DNA of 64,000 nt from assembly GCF_008831285.2 (NCBI RefSeq), contig NC_045141.1, forward strand, positions 4,667,224-4,731,223. The letters are read 5' to 3'. The DNA is from Nymphaea colorata (Eukaryota; Streptophyta; Magnoliopsida; Nymphaeales; Nymphaeaceae). The notes beneath the pieces are model-generated. The model was not told where the DNA came from. It ran no database searches and was given only the letters and a program-made list of their open reading frames with translations. Shown in pieces: positions 22,527 through 32,014 of this stretch. A program made the position numbers and the translations under genes. Numbering within the stretch: the stretch's first letter is position 1; every line of letters starts with the position of its first letter.

Positions 22527-23095
22527 TCAAAAGAGAAGAAGGTGCTTCCAAACTCTCCAATTTTTGAGAGAGATGTTCGAAACAAAATACAATTTGAGAT
22601 GAATCAAGGAGAGTCTGAGCCACAAGACATAGAAGCAAGACGACTAGATAAACAAGTTCATAGCCCAAGACAAAAAGAACGTGTAGATCCATGGAGAATA
22701 GGAGTAAGTCCAGTTCAACAAAGAAATGTAGAAGAAGAAAGACCATTACAACTTGAGCCAGAAGAAGTACCCATAACACTAAAAAGATTAACAAGAATAC
22801 CAAAACCAAATCCCAAGTATGCAGATGCAGATTTTGTCGTCATGGAGGAGATCGAGCCAGCTTCTTTTGAAGAAGCAAAAGATGTTGAGAAATGGCAAGC
22901 AACAATGAAAGATGAAATGAAGACATTAGAGCATAACGGGACCTGGGAACTCGTACCAAAGCTTGGGCTCAGTTTCCAACAAGAGAGATTCAGTTGCAGC
23001 CAGTCACTTCAGAAGATCAAGTCCCTGACATATTTACCAAAGGCTTGCCAGTGCAAACATTCACCGAGTTTTGAAGAATGTTAAGAGTCGTGAGC
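22527..23095 (+). pseudogene. Remnant of RT start and RNase H end, copia element 2
   Basis: The frame 22542-23084 joins the pre-RT linker and the first RT residues (EKWQATMKDEMKTLEHNGTW) to sequence near the extreme C-terminus of pol. The deletion junction lies near 22965-22985. The sequence after it (GAGATTCAGTTGCA...) matches the 3' end of the related fragment at 47462. Confidence 0.75.
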
Positions 23096-23109
23096 AGAGA
23101 GTTGGTAAT

Positions 23110-23120
23110 GAGGGGGAGAT
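23110..23120 (+). other. Polypurine tract of copia element 2
   Basis: GAGGGGGAGAT directly precedes the 3' LTR. The same tract precedes the LTR at 47600. Confidence 0.85.
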
Positions 23121-23632
23121 TGTAAAGAGTCATCACTGACTCTCTTGGAAGAGTCGAGATGACCCAAGAGGCATCGAGGCTCTTCCTTTTTGTAAGTCGG
23201 TGAAAGTGTCCTTTGTAAGTCGATGCTTCTGTAATGATTAAAGAAAAAAAATATGTATAAAATAAAAATATGAAAATTGGTGGAAACATCCACCACCGAC
23301 TAATCCTCCCTATAAATAGGGAAGGTGGGCATAGTGTGTGAGCAATGTGAGTTGGGTTGAGTCTTCTTCGAGCTAAAGTGGGTGTGCTCTTTTCGTGAGC
23401 TGCTTGGGTGATACGAGTACAGCAAGATGTGTCTTCTTTTGTAAGTGGGTTAGCTCATTACATGAGCTACTGAGTTCATTTTGTGAACTTTATTGGTGTT
23501 GTTATTAAGTTCCTACTAAGTACATTTTGTTAAGAATTATTTTGGACATCGACACTCTGGCTGGATTTTCTCTGCATAAGTTTGGGTTTGGATCTAAGTT
23601 ATATCTAGGGCCCACAATTGATTTTTCCAACA
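23121..23632 (+). repeat. 3' LTR of copia element 2
   Basis: 512 bases, TGTAAAGAGTC to TTCCAACA, followed by CCATT. Confidence 0.92.
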
Positions 23633-23637
23633 CCATT

Positions 23638-25430
23638 CGGATCTCATGTACCATTTACCATATCGAGAGTATAAAGTGTTCGCATGGTCAGGTTCCAATT
23701 TGAATTTCAATGAATATATATATGGATCCAGTTTCTAAATTCACAACTGAACCCAATCCAAACCCTACTTCTGAATCCATAATCCAAATTTCAATTGGAT
23801 GCTAAATCTTATTCAAAATTCGATCGGGTGATGATTGTTAAATAAGTGAATCTTATCCAAAAATCAATTTGGATGCTAACTTTTTAAACTGTAATCCACA
23901 TTCCAAATCCAAATCCTAGTCAAATTTAACAATGAAAACCAAAAATTTAACTTTGTCAAAAACAACATTCAAGTATATGAGGAATGGGTGTTGCTAAAGT
24001 TTTATTTATTTTGATGTACCGTGTAGCATGAGAAAGGACATCGTAACTAGATTCAGATATATAGTATAGCGTATGAGACATTTTAATCCAGTTCAGGATG
24101 TACTGCGCCAAAATCGAGTTTTATATTTGACTGTATCCTAATAAAAATCCAACCCAATCACATATGGGTTGCAAGTCTTAGACTAGTCCAACCAAAAGTC
24201 GACTCGATTCCCCCTCGTCGATCTGATGCTTGTTGTTGTAGTCCATATTCATACGGTACAATCTTTTCATACCCATGTTGTATAGGTAAATCGTTCTCTG
24301 AAGGGTGTCATTAATTTATATATAAAAGGTGTTGCCAATGAATGTGAGTGAGAAACGAGTTCCTTGGGCAGCCATTCAGGAAGTTCGCGGATGTGAACTA
24401 GACTAGGGCATCGGGCAGGCCCGGCCAGATAAAAATCAAGCCCGGGTCAACCCGACGCCCAAATCCGAGCTCTGGCCTGGGCCCAATACCCGACACTCAA
24501 GCCGGGGCCGGGCCTTGCCTAGACCGATGCAATTAAAATAAAAGAAAAGTTTTTAAAATATAAAATAAAAAATTTTGAATATAAAATACAGTTTTTATAA
24601 TAAAATATGTATTATTATTAAATAGCAATAATAAAAAATAAAAAGTAAAAACTAATGAGACCAAATCAGACCGACCGAGGCCGAGCCGGTTGCCCAAGCT
24701 TAATGTGAACATTTGTGAGAAAGAAGATAGAAAATAAAGTCAAGGGCGATGTTCAGGTGGCGACTAGACGGCTAGTCCATAAATTATAAAACAATATTAA
24801 TGTGTGTCAGTATAGTTAACAGTGAAAATACTCATATTTAATAGTAAAAAGAAAACTTTTGTAAAGACAAAAAAAAGAAATAAGAAAATGAAAAGACATT
24901 TTTTCAATAATTCAAAAAATGTTCTTTTTTTTTAAATGCAAATAGTTTTTTCCTGGAAGCAGTACTGGCAGTGGTGGGTCACGTGACATCTAGCACCAGA
25001 CGAGTACGAGCCGATAAATTAATTAATTGCCGTCTGCCGACAAGAATGTAGGTGAGCCACATTTTAATGCAAGCAATCCCTGCTCCCTCTTAAAGTCTAT
25101 GTCATCTCGCTGCTTGAATGGGAGTGTTATCTAGTTATGTCATCTGTCTCCAAATTATTCAAAACCTAACACCATTTATGAAGCACAATTTATGAAGGTT
25201 TAGGATGCAGCATGGTATCCAAGGAAGAAATTTCTTTCAAACTTGCAGCCTGCTTCTACTTCTTTTGTTATAACAAAAGTTTTGTGATCACACACAGATG
25301 TGCTCACATCCCCAAGAAAAAATAAGAGTGAGCCATCCCTTGCTTTGAATGCAAGTAGCTATACTTAGGTGAACAGTTGACTCATGAACTCGAGCTTGAC
25401 TAGTTGTTTATGCCTTAGTTGTGGAGACAT
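23638..25430. other. Intergenic, repeats only
   Basis: No gene. About 23700-23920 is rich in AATCCAAATTT-like words of the kind seen again at 52330-52480. About 24115-24200 (AATCCAACCCAATCACATATGGGTTGCAAG and on) resembles 9005-9095. About 24405-24530 is a locally GC-rich stretch with CCCGGGCC-type words inside AT-rich DNA, probably an old repeat. Confidence 0.45.
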
Positions 25431-25730
25431 CTGGTTGTTGACGCTATTACTGCTTTTCTTGCTCTTCTTGTCCAAGTGGGATCTTGCTTCTGGCAATCAT
25501 TTACAATGGTGGAGTTCCTAAATGATCCTTTAGAGCAGTCGTGTTGATTCTTCTCAAATAATAGTCATTAGATGATTTTAGATTCGGAAAATCATATGCA
25601 ACATTTATGAACTAATTCCTTTTTGCTGCAACTAATCCAATAGAAACGGCCTCATCCACCACATCCTCCATTAAAAACAATCAAAAGGACAAGCCCTAGC
25701 AAGACTTTTTAGTTGGCCCCATGCCATTCC
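25431..25730. repeat. TNL upstream flank, duplicated at 45311-45635
   Basis: The two stretches align over most of their length, for example CAAGTGGG(A/G)TCT, GGAGTTCCTAAATG and ATAGAAAC(G/A)G(C/A)CTCATCC. This copy directly precedes the TIR exon at 25808; the other has no TIR after it. Confidence 0.65.
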
Positions 25731-25807
25731 GTCTTCCTTATAGGCACTCCACCCCACAACAGCTTCAACCCTAAAGGAGTTTTTCCATTGCAATCGTATC
25801 CAAAGAA

Positions 25808-26138
25808 ATGAGGAGTTTTAGATACCTCCCCATCGCTGGCTGCGTCGCCGCCATCCTTGAGTGGATCAAAAATGCCATAGAGGAGGCCCTTCAATCGCCA
25901 TGGCTATTTGATCCAGCCATTATTCTTCCGATTCCAAAGCCTGTAGAGGTTGTAGAGCAGCCATCCTCGCCAACAGTAGCATTGTCCCCCTCTCCCAATG
26001 AGCAGCATGATTTTGATATTTTTCTGAGCTTCAGAGAAGATGACACTCGGAATGGATTCACTGGCCATCTCTACGAGGCTCTCTGCGGACGGGGCTTGAA
26101 AACCTGCATAGACAATGAAGATTTGCACAGAGTGATGT
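25808..26138 (+). pseudogene. TIR-NBS-LRR gene, exon 1 fragment (N-terminal TIR)
   Basis: Reads a short N-terminal extension with hydrophobic and proline-rich parts, then the TIR box 1 FDIFLSFREDDTRNGFTGHLYEAL and LKTCIDNEDLHR. Functional TIRs have FLSFRGEDTR; here E replaces G and D replaces E. The frame is cut at the LTR of a TRIM element (26136), and the rest of the TIR resumes only at about 31740. In functional TNLs the TIR is an NADase that signals cell death after NB-LRR activation; this fragment cannot do so alone. Confidence 0.85.
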
Positions 26139-26473
26139 AACACCCCATAAAATTAGTCCCGTATCGAAGATTGTGAGGGATCTTCAAGGGCTTATAAAGG
26201 GAGGCCATTAATGAGATCATTGTCCTGGTTCCTAGCGTTTTTAGGATTGGAACCGAAACTGCTAGCGGGTGGGTTGGGATCCGTCGAACCAGGGGCCCGA
26301 GCCCGGGAGTAGGTCGGGTTGTTATAGTGGTATCAGAGCCAGGTTCAACACTCAGACCTGGAGTGCCACATGCGCGGACGCATGTGCCTTAAGGGGGTGG
26401 ATTGTAACACCCCACAAAATTAGTCCCGTATCGAAGATTGTGAGGGATCTTCAAGGGCTTATAAAGGGAGGCC
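26136..26473 (+). mobile_element. Miniature LTR element (TRIM) inserted in the TIR exon
   Basis: The 5' LTR (26136-26326) begins TGTAACACCCC and ends GTTATA, a decayed GTTACA inverted end. The primer-binding site TGGTATCAGAGCC (26328-26340) follows one base later. The internal region is only about 76 bases and ends in the purine tract AAGGGGGTGG (26391-26400). The 3' LTR starts at 26403 and matches the first 71 bases of the 5' LTR before diverging, so it is truncated. A TTATAAAGG box lies in each LTR. There is no coding capacity, as defines TRIMs; mobilisation would need enzymes from another element. Confidence 0.85.
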
Positions 26474-27530
26474 GACCATTATTTTTTACTCATTTTTACA
26501 GATGTTGCTTTGATATCTCGAGTGAAACCCCTCCCCTTTTTTCCTTTACCTCAGAATCTAGGGTTGTTTCAAGATTTAAATGAAAAGTAGGACACTTGTC
26601 AACTAGATTGTTGAATATCTACCATTTGCAATAAAAAAAAGCACCCACATGAACCAAAATGACAACCAGACTTGGATCGACCTACCAGTGCTACCAGCTA
26701 TGTTATGCCTCTAAAAACTACCTTATATGACAGGTGAAAGAAAATTTTGGCTTGGTTTCACAAATAAATATAACGGTCAGAAGAGCAACCAGAGTCTACA
26801 AGGTTACCTCATATGGTTGGATCGGCGTCCAGCCAGCGCATTATCAATTTAGAATCCGCAATGGCCGTGAGGGCTGTTGCCCACAATGAACCATGCACAC
26901 ATGGCTCCGCCGCTGCTTCTAATGGTAGAAATATTAAGCACAAACTGCACAAGATAGCCACGAAGCAGATTATTAGTGCCAGGAATCATGCTGCACGATT
27001 GATACCATTACTTGAATACATATACTTGAAAATTTCTAAATTATCAGGTTAAAAAGAAGGCTTTGTTTCAGTTTGCGTATGCGTGTGAAACAACTTCAAT
27101 GGTCATCATCACTCATGAATTATATGTTCAGTCAATTCAACGTGCTTCTCTTGATATGGCTTTCATATAGGTGGTGATATTTGATATTCCAGTTGTACTG
27201 TTGCCGGATTTTTTTTTACACCGAACTTGTCTTCAAATATGAACGGACCTGCCCCTTAAATTTGGTGGTGGGTTTATAAATTTTCAGTCGGACAGGTGTG
27301 GTTTGACTAGTTAATGTTCCAAAACATTTAACTGGATTTGAAAAGAGTAAAGGAAACTGGATCCGGCAACTAATCAGATTCAGATTCGAGTTTCATCTTT
27401 CATTACAGTAAATCTCCAGCCGAATTTAATCACATATGGTTTACAAGATTAAAAAAAAGAATAAACTTATATGTTGTAAAAAATTGCCTCATCTAGATGA
27501 CATTAAAACGGAATTCTGCGTGCCAAAAGT
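26474..27530. other. Intergenic DNA inside the split TNL
   Basis: No gene supported. The frame 26813-27052 has no recognisable domain. The DNA is not TIR sequence. Confidence 0.45.
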
Positions 27531-27534
27531 TGTG

Positions 27535-27634
27535 ATGGGTCATCTTCTACGTTCCAAAACATAGTGCGGCTACCATAACCCTTGACTCGATGGCCCTCCC
27601 ACGACCAGAGGAGCTCAACTCTCACCCTTAGCTC

Positions 27635-27665
<31 letters not shown>
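27535..27665 (+). promoter_or_regulatory. Conserved promoter block of peptide copy 6, with (TA)n
   Basis: Matches 7645-7755: CCAAAACAT, then CTTGACTCGATGG (27581-27593, TTGAC core), GAGCTCAACTC and GCATATATATA. The TATA region has grown into a TA repeat (about 27639-27665). Confidence 0.5.
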
Positions 27666-27668
<3 letters not shown>

Positions 27669-27731
27669 CATTTTAGTATACTGGACCAACCTTTTAATGG
27701 TTGGATATCTCTGACCTCTCACTCTCTGTCA

Positions 27732-28021
27732 ATGGGTAGCATTGTCAAGATATCCTTTTGATGGCCACTGGCATGCTTGTAATGAGCTATTCTGCACCAG
27801 CAACCCTAACAGCGAAAGCTGCCCATGATCACCACTGCTATGGCAGAAGCCGGAAAGTGGGGACGAATATTATAGTCTCCGTGCCAGAGAATGGAGGTGT
27901 AGTACTCTCCGGGAAATACTCAGAGACGGGTCAGGCAGCTGTGGAGGGGCTGTATCCATGGTCCTCTGGCAAGCGGCTGTATCCTCCACCGGAACAGCCC
28001 CTAGGCAACCCACACCAGTAG
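27732..28021 (+). pseudogene. Secreted-peptide copy 6, one-base frameshift in the signal peptide
   Basis: The aligned start ATG (27732) gives MGSIVKISF and then TGA. One base earlier or later in the TCCTTTTGATG region the frame opens as MATGMLVMSYSAPATL (ATG at 27761), which aligns residue for residue with copies 1 and 5. A one-base loss in the T run therefore separates the first nine codons from the rest. From 27761 the product is 86 residues with a shortened, probably weak signal peptide. The mature part keeps family features: RKVGTNIIV, AAVEGLYPWSSGK (59-71), PPP (75-77) and a C-terminal NPHQ. It has one Cys (26). It is the closest relative of copy 1. It may be dead, cytosolic, or rescued in another allele. 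Confidence 0.7.
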
Positions 28022-28060
28022 GGGCGTGGGATTCCGTAGCCTCGGACACCACTGCTGCAC

Positions 28061-28195
28061 TTTTATATTTTGAATATTTGGATGCATAATTGGAGTATTG
28101 ATCTTCTTTTATTTTCAACATTTCGATGTATAATTGGAGTATTGATCTTTTATTATATTCAACATTTGGATGTATAATTGGAGTATTGATCTTAA
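28061..28195 (+). repeat. Tandem repeat, period 44, three copies
   Basis: Each copy contains TGTATAATTGGAGTATTGATCTT or a close variant; TGGAGTATTG starts at 28091, 28135 and 28179. It lies just downstream of peptide copy 6, probably in its 3' untranslated region. Confidence 0.85.
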
Positions 28196-28819
28196 TATGC
28201 TTAACTTATGGACTTCTTATTGTTGCAGAGAGTTAGGGTTTGGCCGGAATCACATTTTGTCTTGATTCGTTTGTGCGCAAAACGTTCCCATATTTATTTC
28301 AAAAAGAGCAGCGTATGTGAGATCATGTCAAGATCCCGTAATGATCTTAATATTTTTCAACCTAAATATTGTACTCTTGGGGATTACACCTCTTACCCTA
28401 GTTTAGGGACTAAAATATTTTGAATTTTTGGATCATTGGTATTAGAATCATATGTCAGGAAAATAATGGTATTGGAGATATGGAATCAGTCCGGTGAAAA
28501 TTGAGAACATATCACAAACACACACATATATATAGAGAGAGAGAGAAATCATCTAATAACATTAATTATTTACCCTCTCAATAAAAATTTAGGAAGGTAA
28601 AGCAGTAGTTGAGACATCAAAGATTGACATCAAAGAATCGACATGACATAATGATCATGACCACCGATAGTAGGATGGGTGAATTAACAGGTGAGGCGGA
28701 GTCAGGAAGGACATGAATGGCGATCTTGCAACATCAAACTTCATCCCTCTATCGACTGCATCACTTTCTGCACACTGCATAACATACCATGAGGTGGACA
28801 AGAGTCATACTTCCATGAC

Positions 28820-29032
28820 ATGCGACCACCTTTGAAAGACCAGAAAACAAATGATCCACCTTCAGCAATCTCCTTATTGCATCCACAAAGCTTGCATCGT
28901 CTTGGAAATTGGAATCACTATTTCAACACCTGCATATGTTTGAACCTGGATCATGCAAGGAAAGAATTTGGATCTAGGGTCCATTCCATGTTTGGTAGCT
29001 GTAGCAAATATTTTAAAACTAATACAATATAA
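28820..29032 (+). other. Short frame conserved in both duplicated blocks
   Basis: 70 codons. A frame at 43134-43478 shares GNWNHYFNTCICLNLDHARKEFGSR followed by HSMFG and CSK. Both copies stay open across about 55 codons. There is no domain or signal peptide, and the match may only reflect the recent duplication. Confidence 0.25.
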
Positions 29033-29987
29033 CAAGGAAATTTTGGTATTTGGGTGAGTGGAAAGGAACCCACATCCTGGGTGAGAGGCAGAATCCTACT
29101 CATTGCCCTTGTTTTGGGGTTCATGAACTTACGTTTATTTCCTTTAACCCGAGAGTACAGTTTGATGCCTTTTGTACTTCAAAGAAATAGCATATATAAG
29201 AATCAAACTAACTAACCAAGCTCTCATCCGCCTTCCAGCATGACGAACCACTTTATACCCTTTGACACATCAGTCTATATGTAGCTCCTCTATTGGGCAA
29301 CTGCACGGCAGCAGTAAGAAGTCGTACGTTTTTATAATTGGAAACCCCGCCGGTAAAAGTAGGTGCCCATGCAAACTAGGTTTGACAAGAAAATAGTTGC
29401 CATTACGATCCTTTACCTATTTGAATGCCTTGAACTAAGAAATGTGTAAGTCAGACTATGCTGGTCCGTCATAGGGATTGGGACCCAAGAGCCAATAGCA
29501 TGGATCTTGAGAGATTCAACTTTCATGAGCCCTGAATTATGCAGGTAAGATTGGGACAGCATGGGTTTCATGAGGCCAGGGTTAAGATGGTAAAATAAGG
29601 GCAGGTAGACCTTTCCATATTACAAATAAATATGGAATGGTAGATCATCCTGAACGTAACTTGGGCACATCCTGAAGGGGATGTCCGTTTTTATTTTTCG
29701 GTAAGGGGTTGTTTGAATATTGTCATCAACTTTCCATAGTTTTTCCTTTCATCCACAGTTTTTCACTCTTTTTGGGCGCCCAACATTCCCTTGTTTTCCT
29801 TTCATGTATCCATGGTTTTCCACCCTTTCCGGTACCCAACACATACTTGCTCTGCGTTTTGCCTCAACATAATCCATTAAAAGAAAATGTAAATGTATTA
29901 GTTACATCTTCTAAATGGGTAATATTAGTTCATGTGGTCCTCTTGAAACTACTGATCAGCACACACAAGCACAAGGACACAGAAAAA

Positions 29988-29992
<5 letters not shown>

Positions 29993-30064
<72 letters not shown>
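29993..30064. repeat. (TA)n microsatellite, about 36 units
   Basis: A pure TA run. At the matching site in the other duplicate (about 44361-44384) there is only a short TA run after CATA repeats, so it expanded after duplication. Confidence 0.95.
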
Positions 30065-30066
<2 letters not shown>

Positions 30067-30505
30067 CGGTGTTTACTTTTGAAGGAACTGAGATGATTTG
30101 TCCAACCGCTTCTCTCTCTATCTTCCTTCTTGCATGCTCCACCATTTAATGAGTAAATAGAGACATGGAAGAATTCAATGTTGTCTTTAATTGAACAAAA
30201 AATGGCTAGCACGTGTATATGCATATACATATATAATACAGAGATGAAAAAAAGGTTGGCTGTCTACAGTCGAGATGAACAAAAAGTTGGCTTCATTTGA
30301 ACAAGTGTTTGTCAATGAAGAGGAGATATCGGAAAGAGGCCAAAGCCTCTCTTCTTTTCTCTTGTTCGTGAGGTCTAGAACTACTTTGGGACTTGGTGGA
30401 GAGTAGTATACCCCTCAACCAGAACATAGTGTATCCATATAACACAGAAATATAGCACCCATTGAAATGGAATTGATGACTGAACTTTCATCAACCTGCC
30501 AATCG

Positions 30506-30705
30506 AATCAGCTATACTATAGCCATTAGAAAAAGCCAGTCAATCATAAAACAGCCAAAAGTCAGCTGGCTTCATTAAAGCTTTTTGAAAATGACAATTA
30601 TCATCAGCTATACTACACCCATAGAAAAGGTGGGCCAGTCCTAAAGCAGCCAAAATTCAGTTGGCTTCATTAAAGCTTTTTGAAAATGACAATTAGCAAC
30701 CCTGT
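30506..30705. repeat. Imperfect tandem duplication, about 100 bp
   Basis: ATCAGCTATACTA..CC, then AAAGC...CAGCCAAAA, then GGCTTCATTAAAGCTTTTTGAAAATGACAATTA occurs twice in a row. The same doubled structure is at 44676-44865, so the tandem step came before the segmental duplication. Confidence 0.8.
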
Positions 30706-31426
30706 TAAGGAGTGATGTTTTTATAGTCCAAATCCATGTATAAAATATGTGACCTTCCCTGTATTGCCTTGGATCTTCAGATCTATCCTAGAATCCAACG
30801 TGTTTTATCAGATCATGGATATGTGGTTTGTAGATTTCATATCCACATGGCTGCTGAGATCCGCGTAAAGCATTGGTGGGAGCTCTCCTGCCTTTGTTAG
30901 AGAGTTCGATCGGCTGGCCTGTGGAACCAAACTGAGAGATTGAGATTCTTGCCGTTTGTGAGTTTGCTCGACACCTGATGTGAAATCAGAAGAGATGGCA
31001 AAAAGCAGAGAGAAACCCCTCCACCGATGGCCGGGATTCCTCACAAAGAAGCCAAACCTTTGATCCGCAGTTCCATGTTGAATTCGATCATGTGCTTTCC
31101 CAAAAGCTAATCACCTGTGCAGATCACCTTCTTTTCATTTTGCAATATTTAGTCATGAGCACCCCACACCGTCCACAAAGCCATTCAATCTGTTGCATGC
31201 CAATATAAGCTAATGAAAATTGGTATCCTAAATCAGTGAGAGAAACATACTTCTGTACAACTACGAGCCTGAATCCAATCCCAACATAATAAATATCTTA
31301 TTACCAAATAGTATTCAAAAGTACTGTTTAGTCCAATTTGATAAAAACCTGGTTCGGAATTGCTAATGGGATTCGAGTTCCCTGGACCTGAGTTTGAACT
31401 TGAACTTCGACACACAAGAGAGAAAA

Positions 31427-31430
<4 letters not shown>

Positions 31431-31462
<32 letters not shown>
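31431..31462. repeat. (TA)n microsatellite
   Basis: A pure TA run of 32 bases upstream of the second TIR fragment. Confidence 0.95.
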
Positions 31463-31466
<4 letters not shown>

Positions 31467-31739
31467 CCTCTAACCATCCAAACTTTTGTCAATCATAGTC
31501 GTATGATAGATTGTATTGGGTGGGTGTGGTTAAATAGACCATATTAGCGGTGTGCAAGTAGTCAGAGGGATTGTCCGCCCATTATTTTTGTACTTTCTCT
31601 CTCTCATAGGAAACCAGTGGCCTTCACCCAAAAATATGCAGGTTCACAAACAAGAACTGTGTGAAACAAAGTCCAGGGAGGGAAAATTTGTTTTGTAGAT
31701 GTGAAATAGAAATAAAAATATACAGAACGGTGGCTGGGC

Positions 31740-31959
31740 CTTTCCAACCTGCCGAGTGCTCGGCCGGGAGGCTGATCATTCCCATCTTCTTCGGCGTCGA
31801 GCCTTCTCATGTTCGTCACCAGGCTGGGCCTTTCCAACCTGCCTTTAAATCATACCACAATGACAAGAAAGTGGACAAAGCAGAAGTGGACAAGTGCAGA
31901 GATGCCTTCAAGACAGTAGCCAATATTTCAGGCTACAGCCTCAAGGATGATGCCACTTG
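31740..31959 (+). pseudogene. TIR-NBS-LRR gene, C-terminal part of TIR exon
   Basis: Encodes IIPIFFGVEPSHVRHQAGPFQPAF and continues to DAFKTVANISGYSLKDD, the last third of a plant TIR (the conserved IPIF-V-PS-VR motif). It ends at a good splice donor (TTG|GTATAT). The middle third of the TIR is missing between 26138 and here. GGCTGGGCCTTTCCAACCTG and two more bases occur at 31732 and again at 31822, a perfect 22-base direct repeat that duplicates the GPFQPA codons and marks the left edge of the fragment. Confidence 0.85.
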
Positions 31960-31978
31960 GTATATATCCACTCATCTT

Positions 31979-32009
<31 letters not shown>
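31979..32009. repeat. (TC)n microsatellite
   Basis: A CT dinucleotide run at the start of the presumed TNL intron. Confidence 0.9.

Positions 32010-32014
<5 letters not shown>

Larger units (their letters stand above)
19688..23632 (+). mobile_element. Ty1/copia element 2, lacking most of reverse transcriptase
   Basis: 3,945 bp with paired LTRs (19688-20195 and 23121-23632), primer-binding site, gag, integrase and purine tract, flanked by perfect CCATT duplications. Internally the sequence runs from the region just after integrase (EEIEPASFEEAKD...NGTWELVP, about 22846-22960) straight to the last part of RNase H and its tail. The reverse transcriptase and most of RNase H are deleted. The intact duplications show this is an internal deletion in an inserted element, or insertion of an already deleted copy mobilised in trans. 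Confidence 0.93.
28318..30930. repeat. Segmental duplication, copy 1 (partner 42770-45105)
   Basis: Starts TGAGATCATGTCAAG, as does 42770. Similarity then runs, with indels, through the NWNHYFNTCIC-coding stretch, the TTCAACTTTCATGAG block, the (TA)n site and the paired CTTTTTGAAAATGACAATTA repeats, to the GAGAG(T/C)TCGATCGGC region near 30905. It contains the same flank blocks that surround peptide genes, so it is an old peptide-unit flank without a gene. No long coding frame is present. Confidence 0.75.

Noticed and set aside
22498-22809. Minus-strand Leu/Val-rich frame in copia element 2
   Set aside because: Antisense of the Glu/Gln-rich linker before RT, which gives an artificial membrane-like composition.
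26136-26473. Cassandra-type TRIM carrying 5S rRNA
   Set aside because: No 5S rRNA internal promoter or 5S-like sequence is visible in the LTRs.
31604-31837. Minus-strand 77-codon frame over the TIR fragment
   Set aside because: Antisense of recognisable TIR sequence.
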